Positions 52,406-61,862 are shown, counted from the first letter of the stretch. The stretch is DNA of 64,000 bases from Mesorhizobium loti CJ3sym (GCF_000472785.1 NZ_AXAL01000029.1:29783-93782); one strand, 5' to 3'. A program made the numbers and translations. The notes: a model not told the origin generated them from the letters alone.

Positions 52406-53950
52406 TTATAATGCCGATTGTTTGGATCGCTTCAACCTCGCGACCTCATCTTGTTCCAGACTGTGCCGGACAGCCGCCATCGGATCGTCCGAAAGCAGTT
52501 CGCCGAGCGCCGATGTGATGGCCGCGCGAAAAACCTCGTTCGCTGCAAGGCCGGGATCGAAAATCGTGTCGATGGCTAGGATGGCCGAAGCCAGCGCCCG
52601 CGCATCGTGGCCGGTCGCGTCGGCTATCCAGGCCATCTTGCCGGCATAGGGGTCGGACACCGGCCAACGTTTGCCGAAACGCGACGAGGCCTGGATGAGG
52701 TAGGCCATCCAGCCGGCGACCGGCACCGACAGCAGGCCGATACTTCCGCCCTGGCCCAACCGGTCGCGGATCGGATTGAGCAGGCGCTGGACGATCTTCT
52801 GCGAGCCATCGGTGGCGATCTGGTGGTTGCGGTGGCGGATCGCTGTGTTCCTCAGACGACCAAGGCTCTGTTCGACATAGGCGAGAGGCAGGACACCGGG
52901 CACCGGCATCAATGTCGGCTGCGTTTCCTCGATCAGCATGCGCCTGATGAAGGCCGACAGCAGCGGGTCGGCGATGGCATCGGATGTGTGCTCCAGCCCG
53001 GCCAGCACGCCCAGCGTGGCGAGCGTTGTCTGGGCGCCGTTCAGCACCCGCATCTTGAGATGCTCGAACGGTGTGACGTCGTCGACGAAGGTGGCGCCGA
53101 CCAGGTCCCAGCGCGGCATGCGGCCGGCGAATTTCTGCTCGATCACCCATTGCCGGAACGGCTCGCCGACGGCAACGGCACCATCGCGGTAGCCGAACCA
53201 TTGCTCGACGCTGTCAAGGTCATCTTGCGTCACCGCCGGCGCGATGCGGTCGACCATGGCGCAGGGAAAGGCGGCATTGGCCGCGATCCAGTCGGCGAGA
53301 CCGTTGCCGCGCCGTTCGGCAAAACTCCGCACGACATTTTGCAAGATGACGCCGTTGGTCGGGATGTTGTCGCAGGAGAGCAGCGTCATCGACCGGCCAT
53401 GCGTGGCGCGGCGCAGCTCCAAGGCCCGCGCGATAATGCCGGGGACGCTGCACGGCGCCTCGGGATTGGCGAGGTCATGGACGATGTCGGGATGGTCGAG
53501 GTCAAGGTCACCGCTCGACGGGATATGGCAGTAGCCTTTTTCGGTCACCGTCATCGTCACCAAGTCTATGTCGGGTGAGGCGAGCACCTCGAGCGCCGGT
53601 TCCGCACTCTCCTGACTGTCGACCACTTTGACGATGCTGCCGATGACGCGGGCTTCGATATGGCTGTTTTCGCGGATCAGCCTTGTGTAGAGGCCGCTCT
53701 GCCGGCCAAGCGTCCCGGCAAGGCTGGGAGGGCGGATGTTTATGCCGACCACACCCCAGCGGTCGAACTGCAGTGACAGCAGATCGTCGGTGTATTCGGC
53801 CTGGTGGCTGCGATGGAACGCGCCGACACCGAGATGCGCCATGCCCGGTTGAAGTGCCGTGCGGTTATAGGCCGGCTTCTGCACGCCAGCGGGGAGCCGC
53901 ACCAGCAGTTCCGGCCCGAGTGTTTCCAGCGAAGTCGAACCAGCGTTCAC
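52406..53950 (-). CDS. Mannitol dehydrogenase family oxidoreductase
   Basis: The 514-residue protein belongs to the long-chain mannitol/fructuronate reductase family. It shows the N-terminal HLGVGAFHRSHQAEYTDDL, the NAD-region LVTMTVTEKGYC and the catalytic block RMLIEETQPTL with KMRVLNGAQTTLA. It would oxidise a polyol to a ketose or reduce a ketouronate. The GTG start overlaps the SDR stop as GTGA. It is the core catabolic gene of the locus. Confidence 0.92.
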   Translation of the reverse strand: MNAGSTSLETLGPELLVRLPAGVQKPAYNRTALQPGMAHLGVGAFHRSHQAEYTDDLLSLQFDRWGVVGINIRPPSLAGTLGRQSGLYTRLIRENSHIEARVIGSIVKVVDSQESAEPALEVLASPDIDLVTMTVTEKGYCHIPSSGDLDLDHPDIVHDLANPEAPCSVPGIIARALELRRATHGRSMTLLSCDNIPTNGVILQNVVRSFAERRGNGLADWIAANAAFPCAMVDRIAPAVTQDDLDSVEQWFGYRDGAVAVGEPFRQWVIEQKFAGRMPRWDLVGATFVDDVTPFEHLKMRVLNGAQTTLATLGVLAGLEHTSDAIADPLLSAFIRRMLIEETQPTLMPVPGVLPLAYVEQSLGRLRNTAIRHRNHQIATDGSQKIVQRLLNPIRDRLGQGGSIGLLSVPVAGWMAYLIQASSRFGKRWPVSDPYAGKMAWIADATGHDARALASAILAIDTIFDPGLAANEVFRAAITSALGELLSDDPMAAVRHSLEQDEVARLKRSKQSAL

Positions 53951-54729
53951 CGGTTCGCTCCCATCACCGACTGTTCCTGATCGATCACGGCGCCGGTCAT
54001 CGGCCCGGCCGCATCGGAAAGCAGGAAGACGGCAAGGTTGGCGATGTCGTTTGGCGTCAGTAGCCTGCCGAACGGTTGCGCGGCGTTGGCGGTGTCCAGC
54101 CAGCCAGGGCCATGGCCCAGCGTCTCGGCCTGCATCACGCGCTCGGCCGGCGTGTCGGTCCAGCCGACATTGATGCCGTTGACGCGGATGCGGTCGAAGC
54201 GGTGGGCGTTGGCGGCGTTCTTGGTCAGCGTCGCCAGCGCGCCCTTGGTGGCGGAATAGACGGCGAGTTCGGGCGAGCCGCAATGGGCGTTGATCGACAG
54301 GATGTTGACGATGGCGCCGGGTTGTCCGCGTTTCCTCATGTCGGCAATCGCCGCCTGCATCAGGAAGAAGGGCGCCCGCGCGTTGACGGCGAACAGCGAC
54401 GCCCAGTCGTCGAGGCTGGCATCGACGAAAGAGGCGCGGTCGGTCAGCCCGGCGGCGTTGACGAGGCCGTCGATGCGACCGAAGCGCTCGATGCAGGCCT
54501 GCGCCAACAAGGCAGGGGTTTGCGGGACTGCAAGGTCGGCGGCGACGAAGATGGTCGGCGTTCCCAAATGCGAAAGCTCCGCCGCCACGGCGTCGCCGCG
54601 CGTCCTGTTGCGGCCGGTGACCACAAGGCCAGCCGTGCCGGAGCGCGCCAAGGTCTCGGCGATGGCGCGGCCGATGCCTTGCGTCGAGCCGGTGACCAGA
54701 ACCACCTTGCCGTCGAGCCTGATCTCCAT
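53947..54729 (-). CDS. Short-chain dehydrogenase/reductase
   Basis: The 260-residue SDR has the NAD(P) motif VTGSTQGIGRAIAETLA, the NAAG motif and the YSATKGA catalytic Tyr-Lys block. GGGAGGAGGA precedes the ATG, while a longer frame upstream covers the promoter. It is the first enzyme gene of the polyol operon and may oxidise a second hydroxyl of the same compound. Confidence 0.92.
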   Translation of the reverse strand: MEIRLDGKVVLVTGSTQGIGRAIAETLARSGTAGLVVTGRNRTRGDAVAAELSHLGTPTIFVAADLAVPQTPALLAQACIERFGRIDGLVNAAGLTDRASFVDASLDDWASLFAVNARAPFFLMQAAIADMRKRGQPGAIVNILSINAHCGSPELAVYSATKGALATLTKNAANAHRFDRIRVNGINVGWTDTPAERVMQAETLGHGPGWLDTANAAQPFGRLLTPNDIANLAVFLLSDAAGPMTGAVIDQEQSVMGANR

Positions 54730-54760
54730 TCCTCCTCCCGGAACAAAGTTTCTATTTTTC

Positions 54761-54771
54761 GAAATATGGAA
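54761..54771. promoter_or_regulatory. Candidate RpiR operator half-site before the SDR operon
   Basis: GAAATATGGAA lies 32 nt upstream of the SDR ATG. The same word with one change, GAAATTTGGAA, lies in the rpiR/gfo divergent promoter at 55740-55750. Shared words in two promoters of one locus suggest the same regulator. Confidence 0.4.
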
Positions 54772-54807
54772 CGACAATTCCCGATAGTCAATTGTGCCAG
54801 CAACACC

Positions 54808-55701
54808 TCATGCGCCGCGCTTTGCCGCGACTCCTTGGACCAGCGCCATGCCGACCGCCAGCGAAGCGGCGAGCGAGCGGAAGCCGCCGAAGTCCGATTC
54901 CACCACTTCCAGCCAGCTGTCCGACAAAGGGATCAGCGGGCTGAACGTGCTGTCGGTGAGGGTGACGATGCGGGCCTTGCGCTCATGCGCCACGGCGACG
55001 AGGTCAGGCGTGATCGAATTGTAGGGGCTGAAGGACACCGCCAGCACGGTGTCGCGTGCGCCGATGCAGCCGACCTGGTCGAGTGCGGACGAGCCGACAT
55101 TGTCGACCAGCACGTTGCGCACGCCCTGCTGCGAAAGTGTCAGCGACAGGTAGGCGGTGACGGGGAAGGCACGCTTGGAGCCGATGACATAGATCAGGTC
55201 CGCGTCCGCCAGCAGTGCCACCATCGTCTCGAAGCTCTCGACATCGAAGCCGGCCTCTATGCGGCCGAGCGAGGCCTGCGAGGCGCCGACCATGCCATGC
55301 AGGAAATGCGTGGCGGCGTTGGGCTCGGCCTCGGTGCGCGGCTCGCCGCGCCCGTCCGGCCACGATCCCTTGATGTGCTCCTTGAACAGGCCCTGGAAAT
55401 CCGAAAAGCCGGAATAGCCGAAGATCTGCGCAAAGCGCACCAGCGTCGAGGGTTGCACGCCGGCCTGTGCCGCCACCTGCGCGATGGTGCCGAGCGCGAC
55501 ATCGCTCGGATGCTGCCACAGGAAGATCGCGACCTGGCGCAGCCGCTTGGGGAAATGCACGGTGCCGGATGACAGCACCGCGCGCAGTTCCTCATAGGTC
55601 CGCGGCTGGATATAGCCCAGCGCCGCCAGCGAGCGCCCGCGCTTGCGCGTCGCCGCCTCGTCGGCGCTGGATCGTCCGGATGATTTGCTTGCCCCACTCA
55701 T
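54808..55701 (-). CDS. MurR/RpiR family transcriptional regulator
   Basis: The 297-residue protein has an RpiR N-terminal helix-turn-helix (ALGTIAQVAAQAGVQPSTLVRFAQIFGYSGFSDFQ) and a C-terminal SIS sugar-phosphate domain (DLIYVIGSKRAFPVTAYL, DTVLAVSFSPYNSITPDLV). The ATG at MSGASKSS fits the family. Its placement upstream of the polyol genes and divergent to the Gfo/Idh gene suggests that it controls the locus in response to a phosphorylated sugar. Confidence 0.93.
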   Translation of the reverse strand: MSGASKSSGRSSADEAATRKRGRSLAALGYIQPRTYEELRAVLSSGTVHFPKRLRQVAIFLWQHPSDVALGTIAQVAAQAGVQPSTLVRFAQIFGYSGFSDFQGLFKEHIKGSWPDGRGEPRTEAEPNAATHFLHGMVGASQASLGRIEAGFDVESFETMVALLADADLIYVIGSKRAFPVTAYLSLTLSQQGVRNVLVDNVGSSALDQVGCIGARDTVLAVSFSPYNSITPDLVAVAHERKARIVTLTDSTFSPLIPLSDSWLEVVESDFGGFRSLAASLAVGMALVQGVAAKRGA

Positions 55702-55739
55702 GAGCCTCAGGCTAGCGTGGCACAATTGTATTACAATAT

Positions 55740-55750
55740 GAAATTTGGAA
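55740..55750. promoter_or_regulatory. Candidate RpiR operator half-site in the rpiR/gfo promoter
   Basis: GAAATTTGGAA lies between the divergent regulator and oxidoreductase genes, next to the palindromic TTGTATTACAA. It matches the word before the SDR operon. Confidence 0.4.
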
Positions 55751-55814
55751 ATCTTGTTCGAAAGTGGTAGCCGCGTCCTGACACTGACATCGGCGCATGG
55801 TTAGAGGAGAAAAC

Positions 55815-57002
55815 ATGGTCTATGCAACATCGGACGGGTCGGCGGGGAAGCGGCTGAGGGTCGGCATGGTTGGCGGCGGCCGCAATGCCTTCATCGGCGC
55901 CGTGCATCGCCTCGCCATGCGCCTTGACGACCAGATCGCGCTGGTCGCCGGCGCGCTGTCCTCCGATCCGGAGAATGCCGCGGCTTCCGCCGCCGAGATC
56001 GGCATCGCACCAGAACGCAGCTATGCCGATTATCATGCGATGGCGCTGGCTGAAGCCGCGCGGCCGGACGGCATCGAGGCGGTGGTCATCGTCACGCCCA
56101 ACCATCTCCATGCGCCGATCGCGACCGCCTTCCTTAAGGCCGGCATCGACGTGATCTGCGACAAGCCGCTGTCGACGACGCTGGCCGATGCGCAAGCATT
56201 GGTCGCGCTGGCCAAGGCGAAGAAGCGCCGCTTCGTCGTCACCCTCAACAACACCGGCTACGCCATGGTGCGGCAGGCGCGCGAAATGGTGGCGGCGGGC
56301 GCGCTTGGGCGGATCGTGTCGGTGCATGGCGCCTATATCCAGGACTGGCTGACCAAACCGATCGACGCCGAGGGCCAGAAGCAGGCGGAATGGCGCACCG
56401 ATCCGGCCAGGGCAGGGCAGTCGGCGGTGCTGGCCGATATCGGCGTGCATGCCTTCAATCTGGCGAGCTACATTTCGGGCCGCGAGGCCGAGGCGGTGTC
56501 GGCCGACCTGTTCACCGCCGTGCCTGGGCGGCGGCTCGACGACAATGCGCATGTGCTGGTGCGCTGGACAGGCGGGGCGCGCGGCACGATCCTGGCCAGC
56601 CAGACCTCGCCCGGCCACTACAACGATCTGTCCGTGCGCCTCTATGGCGACAAGGCCGGCCTCGAATGGTCGGGCGGCCGGCCGGAGGAACTGCGCTTTT
56701 CGCCCTATGGCGAGGAAACCCGCACGCTGGTGCGCGGCGGCCATGGTTCGACGGCGGAAGCCCAGCGCGTGTCGCGCATGCCGGCGGCGCATCCCGAAGG
56801 CTACATCGAGGCCTTCGCCAATTTCTACCGCGACGCCGCCGACATCATCCGCGCGCATCGGTCCGGCGGCGTGGTCGATCCGGAACGCGCGGCACAGGTG
56901 CCGGATGTGGTCGATGGCGCGCGGGGGGTGAAGTTTGTCGCGGCGGCGGTGGAGTCGAACGCCGCAGGTGCGGCGTGGACGGCGGCGCGGTTTGCGGGAT
57001 GA
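55815..57002 (+). CDS. Gfo/Idh/MocA family oxidoreductase
   Basis: The 395-residue protein has the Rossmann motif VGMVGGGRNAFIGAVHR, AVVIVTPNHLHAPIA and the EKP-type motif CDKPLSTTLADAQ (here DKP). The C-terminal sheet region is typical. It would oxidise a cyclitol or sugar with NAD. AGAGGAGAA precedes the ATG. Divergent from rpiR, it belongs functionally to the polyol locus. Confidence 0.93.
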   Translation: MVYATSDGSAGKRLRVGMVGGGRNAFIGAVHRLAMRLDDQIALVAGALSSDPENAAASAAEIGIAPERSYADYHAMALAEAARPDGIEAVVIVTPNHLHAPIATAFLKAGIDVICDKPLSTTLADAQALVALAKAKKRRFVVTLNNTGYAMVRQAREMVAAGALGRIVSVHGAYIQDWLTKPIDAEGQKQAEWRTDPARAGQSAVLADIGVHAFNLASYISGREAEAVSADLFTAVPGRRLDDNAHVLVRWTGGARGTILASQTSPGHYNDLSVRLYGDKAGLEWSGGRPEELRFSPYGEETRTLVRGGHGSTAEAQRVSRMPAAHPEGYIEAFANFYRDAADIIRAHRSGGVVDPERAAQVPDVVDGARGVKFVAAAVESNAAGAAWTAARFAG

Positions 57003-57005
57003 GCC

Positions 57006-57031
57006 GATCTCCCCCCACGAGGAGGGAGATC
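57006..57031. terminator. Bidirectional hairpin between gfo-like and NUDIX genes
   Basis: GATCTCCC and GGGAGATC form an 8-bp stem with a C-rich loop. The two flanking genes are convergent and the hairpin overlaps the NUDIX stop by two bases. Confidence 0.6.
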
Positions 57032-57500
57032 ACTTAATATCCAGCTCATCCGCCAAATCCCGCAGCATGGACCGTTGCCCCACAAGGATCTTGGCCTCTG
57101 CCTCGGCCAAGGTGAACCAGCCGGCCCTGTCGACTTCCGGAAATTCCTTCATCGACCCGGAGCGTGGCGGCCACTCCATGGTGAAGGTGTTGCTCTTGAT
57201 CGCGGCGACATCGATCTCGGCTCTGGCTTCCACCGACCAGGCGACGACGATCTTGCCGCCCGGCTGTTTGTAGTCGCCGAGGCGCGCGAAAGGGCCGTGG
57301 ACCGTGACGCCGAGTTCTTCCCCGGTCTCGCGCTGCGCGGCCGCCAGTTCGTCCTCGCCTTCTTCGACAAGGCCCTTCGGGATCGACCAGGCGCCATCGT
57401 CCTTCTTTGCCCAGAACGGGCCGCCGGGATGAACCAGAAGCACCCTGATTTCCCTGTCGCTTCGACGATAAATCAGCAAGCCCGCACTGCGTTTTGCCAT
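57030..57500 (-). CDS. NUDIX hydrolase
   Basis: The 156-residue protein has the NUDIX box: GLVEEGEDELAAAQRETGEELGV, close to the G-x5-E-x7-REUxEExGU pattern. The preceding GAWSIPKG and the starting RSAGLLIYRR resemble the diadenosine/nucleotide pyrophosphatase group. It would hydrolyse nucleoside diphosphate-linked compounds. It stands alone. Confidence 0.93.
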   Translation of the reverse strand: MAKRSAGLLIYRRSDREIRVLLVHPGGPFWAKKDDGAWSIPKGLVEEGEDELAAAQRETGEELGVTVHGPFARLGDYKQPGGKIVVAWSVEARAEIDVAAIKSNTFTMEWPPRSGSMKEFPEVDRAGWFTLAEAEAKILVGQRSMLRDLADELDIK

Positions 57501-57690
57501 TTTTGCATGTCCATCTGCGGCTTTGATGCGAAGTCGACCGCATCTGATTCTTCAGGGATAACAAGCGCTGATCTTGCACCAAAAAATTGCGACGCTATGT
57601 CTGATGCATCTGCATTGCACCTCACCGCAGAGTTCGGCATTCTGATAGAATCGTTTTGGGGCGGCGTCGAAAGCCAGTTGGGGCGTCCGA

Positions 57691-58221
57691 ATGCAACTCA
57701 GTCTGATCGGCTACTACAGCGACTTCGTGGTCTATCCTCTGGTGATTGCCATATTGGGGGTAGCCGGGCTGATCGAAGCCGGCGAAGAGGGTTCGCCGGG
57801 CTGGATCGGCACCGTGCTTGTCTGTCTCGGCCTGTGGACGTTGATCGAATATGCGCTCCACCGCTACGTCCTTCACCACGTTCCCTACATCAAGGATCTG
57901 CACGACCGTCACCATATCGAGGAGCGCAGCCCAGTGGGCACGCCGACCTGGCTTAGCCTGGGCGTGCATGCGCTGATCGCAGTATCCGTTTGGCTGATCT
58001 CGGATTTCGCGATCGCGAGTGCGGTTGGCTGCGGCCTGATGCTGGGATATCTCTGGTACGTCAGCGTCCACCACATGATCCACCACTGGCACCCCAGCCA
58101 TCCCAGCTATCTCTACACGCTCAAGCGCCGCCACGCCGTGCACCACCATATCGACGACGACGCCAATTTCGGCGTGACGTCGATATTCTGGGACCGGGTT
58201 TTCCGCACGGCGCGGCTTTGA
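57691..58221 (+). CDS. Small sterol desaturase/fatty acid hydroxylase superfamily protein
   Basis: The 176-residue membrane protein has di-iron histidine boxes (HRYVLHH, HDRHHIEE, HHMIHHWHPSHP, HAVHHHIDDDANFGV) and three or four helices. It is half the length of the MocD-like protein in this window and belongs to the short carotenoid/fatty-acid hydroxylase type. It may hydroxylate a membrane lipid. No neighbour hints at the pathway. Confidence 0.88.
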   Translation: MQLSLIGYYSDFVVYPLVIAILGVAGLIEAGEEGSPGWIGTVLVCLGLWTLIEYALHRYVLHHVPYIKDLHDRHHIEERSPVGTPTWLSLGVHALIAVSVWLISDFAIASAVGCGLMLGYLWYVSVHHMIHHWHPSHPSYLYTLKRRHAVHHHIDDDANFGVTSIFWDRVFRTARL

Positions 58222-58281
58222 GGGACTGTTTGGAAATTCTACTCCGGCGGCCATCTAGCGGCGTTTTCTGCGCTTCCGGTG

Positions 58282-58369
58282 CTCACGGACCCAAATGTCC
58301 GCTGCGCTCCGGTTCTCGAAACCACCACTATATGGCTCGCCAGAGCGAATTTCGAAACAAGTCCGTGAG
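58282..58369. repeat. 88-bp palindromic intergenic element
   Basis: The perfect arms CTCACGGAC and GTCCGTGAG bound the element, with inner partial pairing of GGTTCTCGAAACC. It lies between the hydroxylase and rsgA genes. A short minus-strand frame ending RKRRKRR runs through it but starts without a normal codon. Confidence 0.6.
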
Positions 58370-58385
58370 GGCGTGCTGCGGTCGT

Positions 58386-59417
58386 TCAGCGCCGCTTGCC
58401 GCGGCCGACGGGAAACTTGGCGCCGCGCGGCCCGCTCACCACCGGCGTGTTGTGCTGGTTTTCGTCGGACAGTTTGCGCCAGCGGGCCAGGCGTTCGGGA
58501 TCGAGCGTGCCGGCCTTGATGGCAGCCTGCACCGCGCAGCCCGGTTCGTGCACATGCGTGCAGTCGCGGAATTTGCAGAGCGGGGCAAGCTCGGTGATCT
58601 CGGCAAAAAGCGTGTCGATGCCATAGCCGACATCGCTGACCTGCAAAGTGCGCATGCCCGGCGTGTCGATTACCCAGCCGCCGCCGGCAACGGCATGCAG
58701 CGAGCGTGCCGTGGTGGTGTGGCGCCCCTTGGCGTCGTGTTCGCGAATAGCGCCGGTCTGTTGCGGCGATTGCTGGCCTGACCCCGCCAGCGTGTTGACC
58801 AGCGTCGATTTGCCCACGCCGGAGGAACCGATCAGCGCCACCGTCTGCCCCACGCCGCACCAGGCGGCGAGTGCTGTCGCGGCATCGGCTATGCGTGGGT
58901 TCAGCATAACCACAGCCAGCCCGCGCTGCAGTGCGGCAGCCTGCTTCTGGTATGTCTCGGCGTCTTCAGCCGTATCGGCCTTGGTCAGCAGGATAACCGG
59001 TGTCGTGCCGGCTTCGTTGGCCAGCGCCAGATAGCGCTCGAGCCGGGCGATGTTGAAGTCGGCATTGCAGGAGGTGACGATGAACAGCGTGTCGACATTG
59101 GCCGCGGCCAGCTGCGGCACCCGGCCGCCCTGGGTGCGGCGTTCCAGCACTGTCTTTCGGGTCAGGCGGCGTTTCACAAGCTGATCATGCGGCTCGACCA
59201 GCACCCAATCGCCGACGGCGTAGTCACCAGTGTTGGCATTCGGCGGCAATGTCAGGTCGATCTGGCCGGACTGGGACAGGCCACTCAGGCGATCGCGATG
59301 CACCATGGCAATGCGCGTCGGGATCAGGCCCGCGTCATCGGGCTCAAGCTGATCGCCGAAGAAATCCGACCAGCCAAGGCTGGCGAGGGAGGATGATCGG
59401 GCGCCGAGGACCGTCAT
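58386..59417 (-). CDS. rsgA: Ribosome small subunit-dependent GTPase A
   Basis: The 343-residue circularly permuted GTPase has an OB-fold (GDYAVGDWVLVEP), then G4 LLTKAD, G1 LIGSSGVGKSTLVN, G3-type DTPGM, and a zinc knuckle FRDCTHVHEPGCAV. It helps mature the 30S subunit. The TTG four codons earlier is an alternative start without a good ribosome site. The C-terminus is basic (FPVGRGKRR). Confidence 0.95.
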   Translation of the reverse strand: MTVLGARSSSLASLGWSDFFGDQLEPDDAGLIPTRIAMVHRDRLSGLSQSGQIDLTLPPNANTGDYAVGDWVLVEPHDQLVKRRLTRKTVLERRTQGGRVPQLAAANVDTLFIVTSCNADFNIARLERYLALANEAGTTPVILLTKADTAEDAETYQKQAAALQRGLAVVMLNPRIADAATALAAWCGVGQTVALIGSSGVGKSTLVNTLAGSGQQSPQQTGAIREHDAKGRHTTTARSLHAVAGGGWVIDTPGMRTLQVSDVGYGIDTLFAEITELAPLCKFRDCTHVHEPGCAVQAAIKAGTLDPERLARWRKLSDENQHNTPVVSGPRGAKFPVGRGKRR

Positions 59418-59645
59418 GGCTTTGACCAAGGGTGTGGCGTCGCAGACATGGACAATGTCCCTGACAATAAGTGTGAGGTGAGGCCTCTCGGCACGGACAG
59501 GCGATCAGCCCAAGCCGCTGTATGGGCGGCACGGCGGGGTTTGGCAAGCATTTGCGGCTGCATGCGGCAGGGATGGCCGGTTTGCTTGTAGCCAAGCGTT
59601 ATGTGTGGTTCCCTCGAGGCGGGGTTACATGAATGGGGGTTGATT

Positions 59646-59963
59646 ATGCGGCTTCTTGCGATCGCCGGCTTGCTGGTGCTTTGCTCTCTCTCATCGGCCT
59701 ATGCCGACGACATGGCGTCAGCGGAGAAGTTGTGCCGCGCGATTGAGGCTGGCGGCGGCACGGATTGCCAGATATCGGAAGAGGATCACACCGTCAGCGC
59801 GACCATCCCGGGCAATGCCCCGCATGTCAAAGGGCTGTGTTTTGTGATTTCGCACGAAACGGGAAACTCCGGCACATTCTTCACGGAGGCAGAATGGTTC
59901 CTGCTGTTGTCAACGCCAGAGATCCAGACCGTGGTTGCCCGGTGCAGCCTGCCGAGCGAGTGA
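59646..59963 (+). CDS. Small secreted hypothetical protein
   Basis: The 105-residue protein has a signal peptide (MRLLAIAGLLVLCSLSSAYA) and four Cys in the mature part (EKLCRAI, TDCQIS, GLCFVI, VARCSLP), which could form two disulfides. No family is recognised. GGGGG at -9 supports the ATG. Confidence 0.8.
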   Translation: MRLLAIAGLLVLCSLSSAYADDMASAEKLCRAIEAGGGTDCQISEEDHTVSATIPGNAPHVKGLCFVISHETGNSGTFFTEAEWFLLLSTPEIQTVVARCSLPSE

Positions 59964-60116
59964 AGCCGCATCATGGATGCGGCTCTTTGGCGAGACTTCG
60001 CCTCTCCTCGGTTAAACTCAACGCCATAGCGCGCGACGCCGATCTAGGCTCCTGATCTCCATGCTTCGCCTTCACGCCGGACTGGGCTATGCCGTTTTGG
60101 ATTGAACGAACCAGCC

Positions 60117-61364
60117 CTACAACTCCTTCTCCGCCAATTCCCTGAATTCGTCGGGCACCGAGCGTGCCGCTTCCAGCGCCACCGTGCCGTAGCCGACCGC
60201 CTGTTTGCCGAAGCGTTCGCGGATCTTGTCGATGGCGCGGTCGGCGCCGAAGCGGGCGAGGCCTTTCTGGCTGCCGGGCCGGTGTTTCTCGTCGGCGAGG
60301 CCAAGCGGCAGGTCGAACTGCAGCGCGGCACTTTCCTCAAGATGTGACACCGAGATAGCCAGCAGCGAGATGGTTCTCTCATGCGGGTTATCGCCAAGCA
60401 CGCCGCGCACGAGGTCTTGCGCGATTTCGGCCAGCATGGTGGTCGCCGAGATCGGCTGGTCAAGCGTGATGGAACGTGTGACGGCACTGAGATCGGCAAA
60501 GCGAACGCGCACCGTCACCGTGCGGCCTGGCCGCGCCTTGGCGCGCAGACGGCTGGCGACGCGGTCGGCCAGATGCAGCAGCGTCGGCACGATGACATCA
60601 GCCACGGCGGGTTTCTGGCCAAGCGCCGATTGCGCACCGGCCGAATGCGCCCGGCGCTTGGTCTCCAGTTTGCGCGGGTCGCGGTTCCACGACAGCGCCG
60701 ACAGCTTTTCGCCGGCGGCCGGGCCAAGCAGACGGGTCAGCGCGCCACTGGGTGTCCTGGCCAACTGGCCGATGGTCTCGATGCCGATTTCGGCCAGCCT
60801 TGCCGTTGTTGCAGGACCGACGCCCCACATCAGTCCGACGGGCAGATCGTGCAGGAAGGCAAGCTCGGTGCCGGGTTCGACCACCACCAGCCCGTCGGGC
60901 TTGGCGACCTGCGAGGCGATCTTGGCCAGATGCTTGGTGCGGGCAACGCCGATCGAGATCGGCAGGCCGAGTTCGGCCCGCACGCGGCGGCGGATGGTCG
61001 TGGCGATCTCTTCCGGTGACCCGAACAGATGCGTGCAGCCGGCGACATCGGCGAAGGCCTCATCGATGGAAATGCGCTCGACCACCGGCGTGAAATCGTC
61101 GAGCACCTTGATCGCCGCGTCGCCCAGCCGCTGGTAGTGGCTGAAGTTGCCGCCGACGAAGATCAGCTGCGGGCAAAGCTCGCGCGCCTTGCGCCCCGGC
61201 ATGCCGCCGCGCACGCCGAAGGCACGTGCTTCATAGGAGGCCGCCAGCACCACACCGCCGCCGACGGCGATCGGTTTGCCGCGAAGCGACGGGTCGAGCA
61301 GCTGCTCGACCGAGGCATAGAAGGCGTCGAGATCGGCATGCAGGATGGTGGCTGTCGTTTCCAT
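60117..61364 (-). CDS. dinB: DNA polymerase IV (Y family)
   Basis: The 415-residue protein has the Y-family catalytic motifs ADLDAFYASVEQ near residue 10 and SIDEAFADVAG near residue 100, plus the finger GGVVLAASYEARAFGVRGGMP and the thumb/little-finger domain. It copies damaged DNA. It stands alone, without the imuA/imuB/dnaE2 set. Confidence 0.96.
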   Translation of the reverse strand: METTATILHADLDAFYASVEQLLDPSLRGKPIAVGGGVVLAASYEARAFGVRGGMPGRKARELCPQLIFVGGNFSHYQRLGDAAIKVLDDFTPVVERISIDEAFADVAGCTHLFGSPEEIATTIRRRVRAELGLPISIGVARTKHLAKIASQVAKPDGLVVVEPGTELAFLHDLPVGLMWGVGPATTARLAEIGIETIGQLARTPSGALTRLLGPAAGEKLSALSWNRDPRKLETKRRAHSAGAQSALGQKPAVADVIVPTLLHLADRVASRLRAKARPGRTVTVRVRFADLSAVTRSITLDQPISATTMLAEIAQDLVRGVLGDNPHERTISLLAISVSHLEESAALQFDLPLGLADEKHRPGSQKGLARFGADRAIDKIRERFGKQAVGYGTVALEAARSVPDEFRELAEKEL

Positions 61365-61427
61365 CCCGACCGCACAGTCGCAGTTGCTGATAGATGGGAA
61401 CGAATAGAGAACAAATGGTGAAGATTG

Positions 61428-61862
61428 TCAAGCAGGCGCAGTTGCCTGAACAATATGCTCCACCCGCAGCGCGGCCTTCATCCGTTCCAGCGCCGGCTCG
61501 CCGCCGGCGGCCAGTTGGTCGGCGATGCGCGCGAGCTTGTCGTCCGCCTTGCGGTGCTTGCTGCCCCAGGCGCCGAGCGTGGCCAGCACCGGCAACAGGT
61601 CGATGCCGGCCTCGGTCAGCCGGTAGATCGCCTTCAGCCCGTGGCTCGGATCGTCGCTGCGGGTGAGGATGCCTTCGTCCCGCAGCGTCTGCAGGCGCTC
61701 GGCCAGCGTGCGCGAGGAGATGCCTTCGTCGGACTGCAGGAATTCGCGAAAATGTTTTTTCCCGGCGAAGACCAGGTCGCGGATGATGAGCAGCGTCCAG
61801 CGGTCGCCGAGCAGTTCCAGCGACAGGCTGATCGGGCAGCCGGATCTTTCGCGTGTCGACAT
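61428..61862 (-). CDS. HxlR family transcriptional regulator
   Basis: The 144-residue winged-helix protein has the HxlR core GCPISLSLELLGDRWTLLIIRD and LQSDEGISSRTLAERLQTL, with the typical N-terminal Cys. A C-terminal helical extension to 144 residues ends in ATAPA. It lies divergent from the DHFR-like gene, which it probably regulates. Confidence 0.93.
   Translation of the reverse strand: MSTRERSGCPISLSLELLGDRWTLLIIRDLVFAGKKHFREFLQSDEGISSRTLAERLQTLRDEGILTRSDDPSHGLKAIYRLTEAGIDLLPVLATLGAWGSKHRKADDKLARIADQLAAGGEPALERMKAALRVEHIVQATAPA

Noticed and set aside
58255..58386. Short minus-strand frame ending RKRRKRR
   Set aside because: It starts with no normal codon after the last stop and runs through the 88-bp palindrome, so it is probably repeat sequence.
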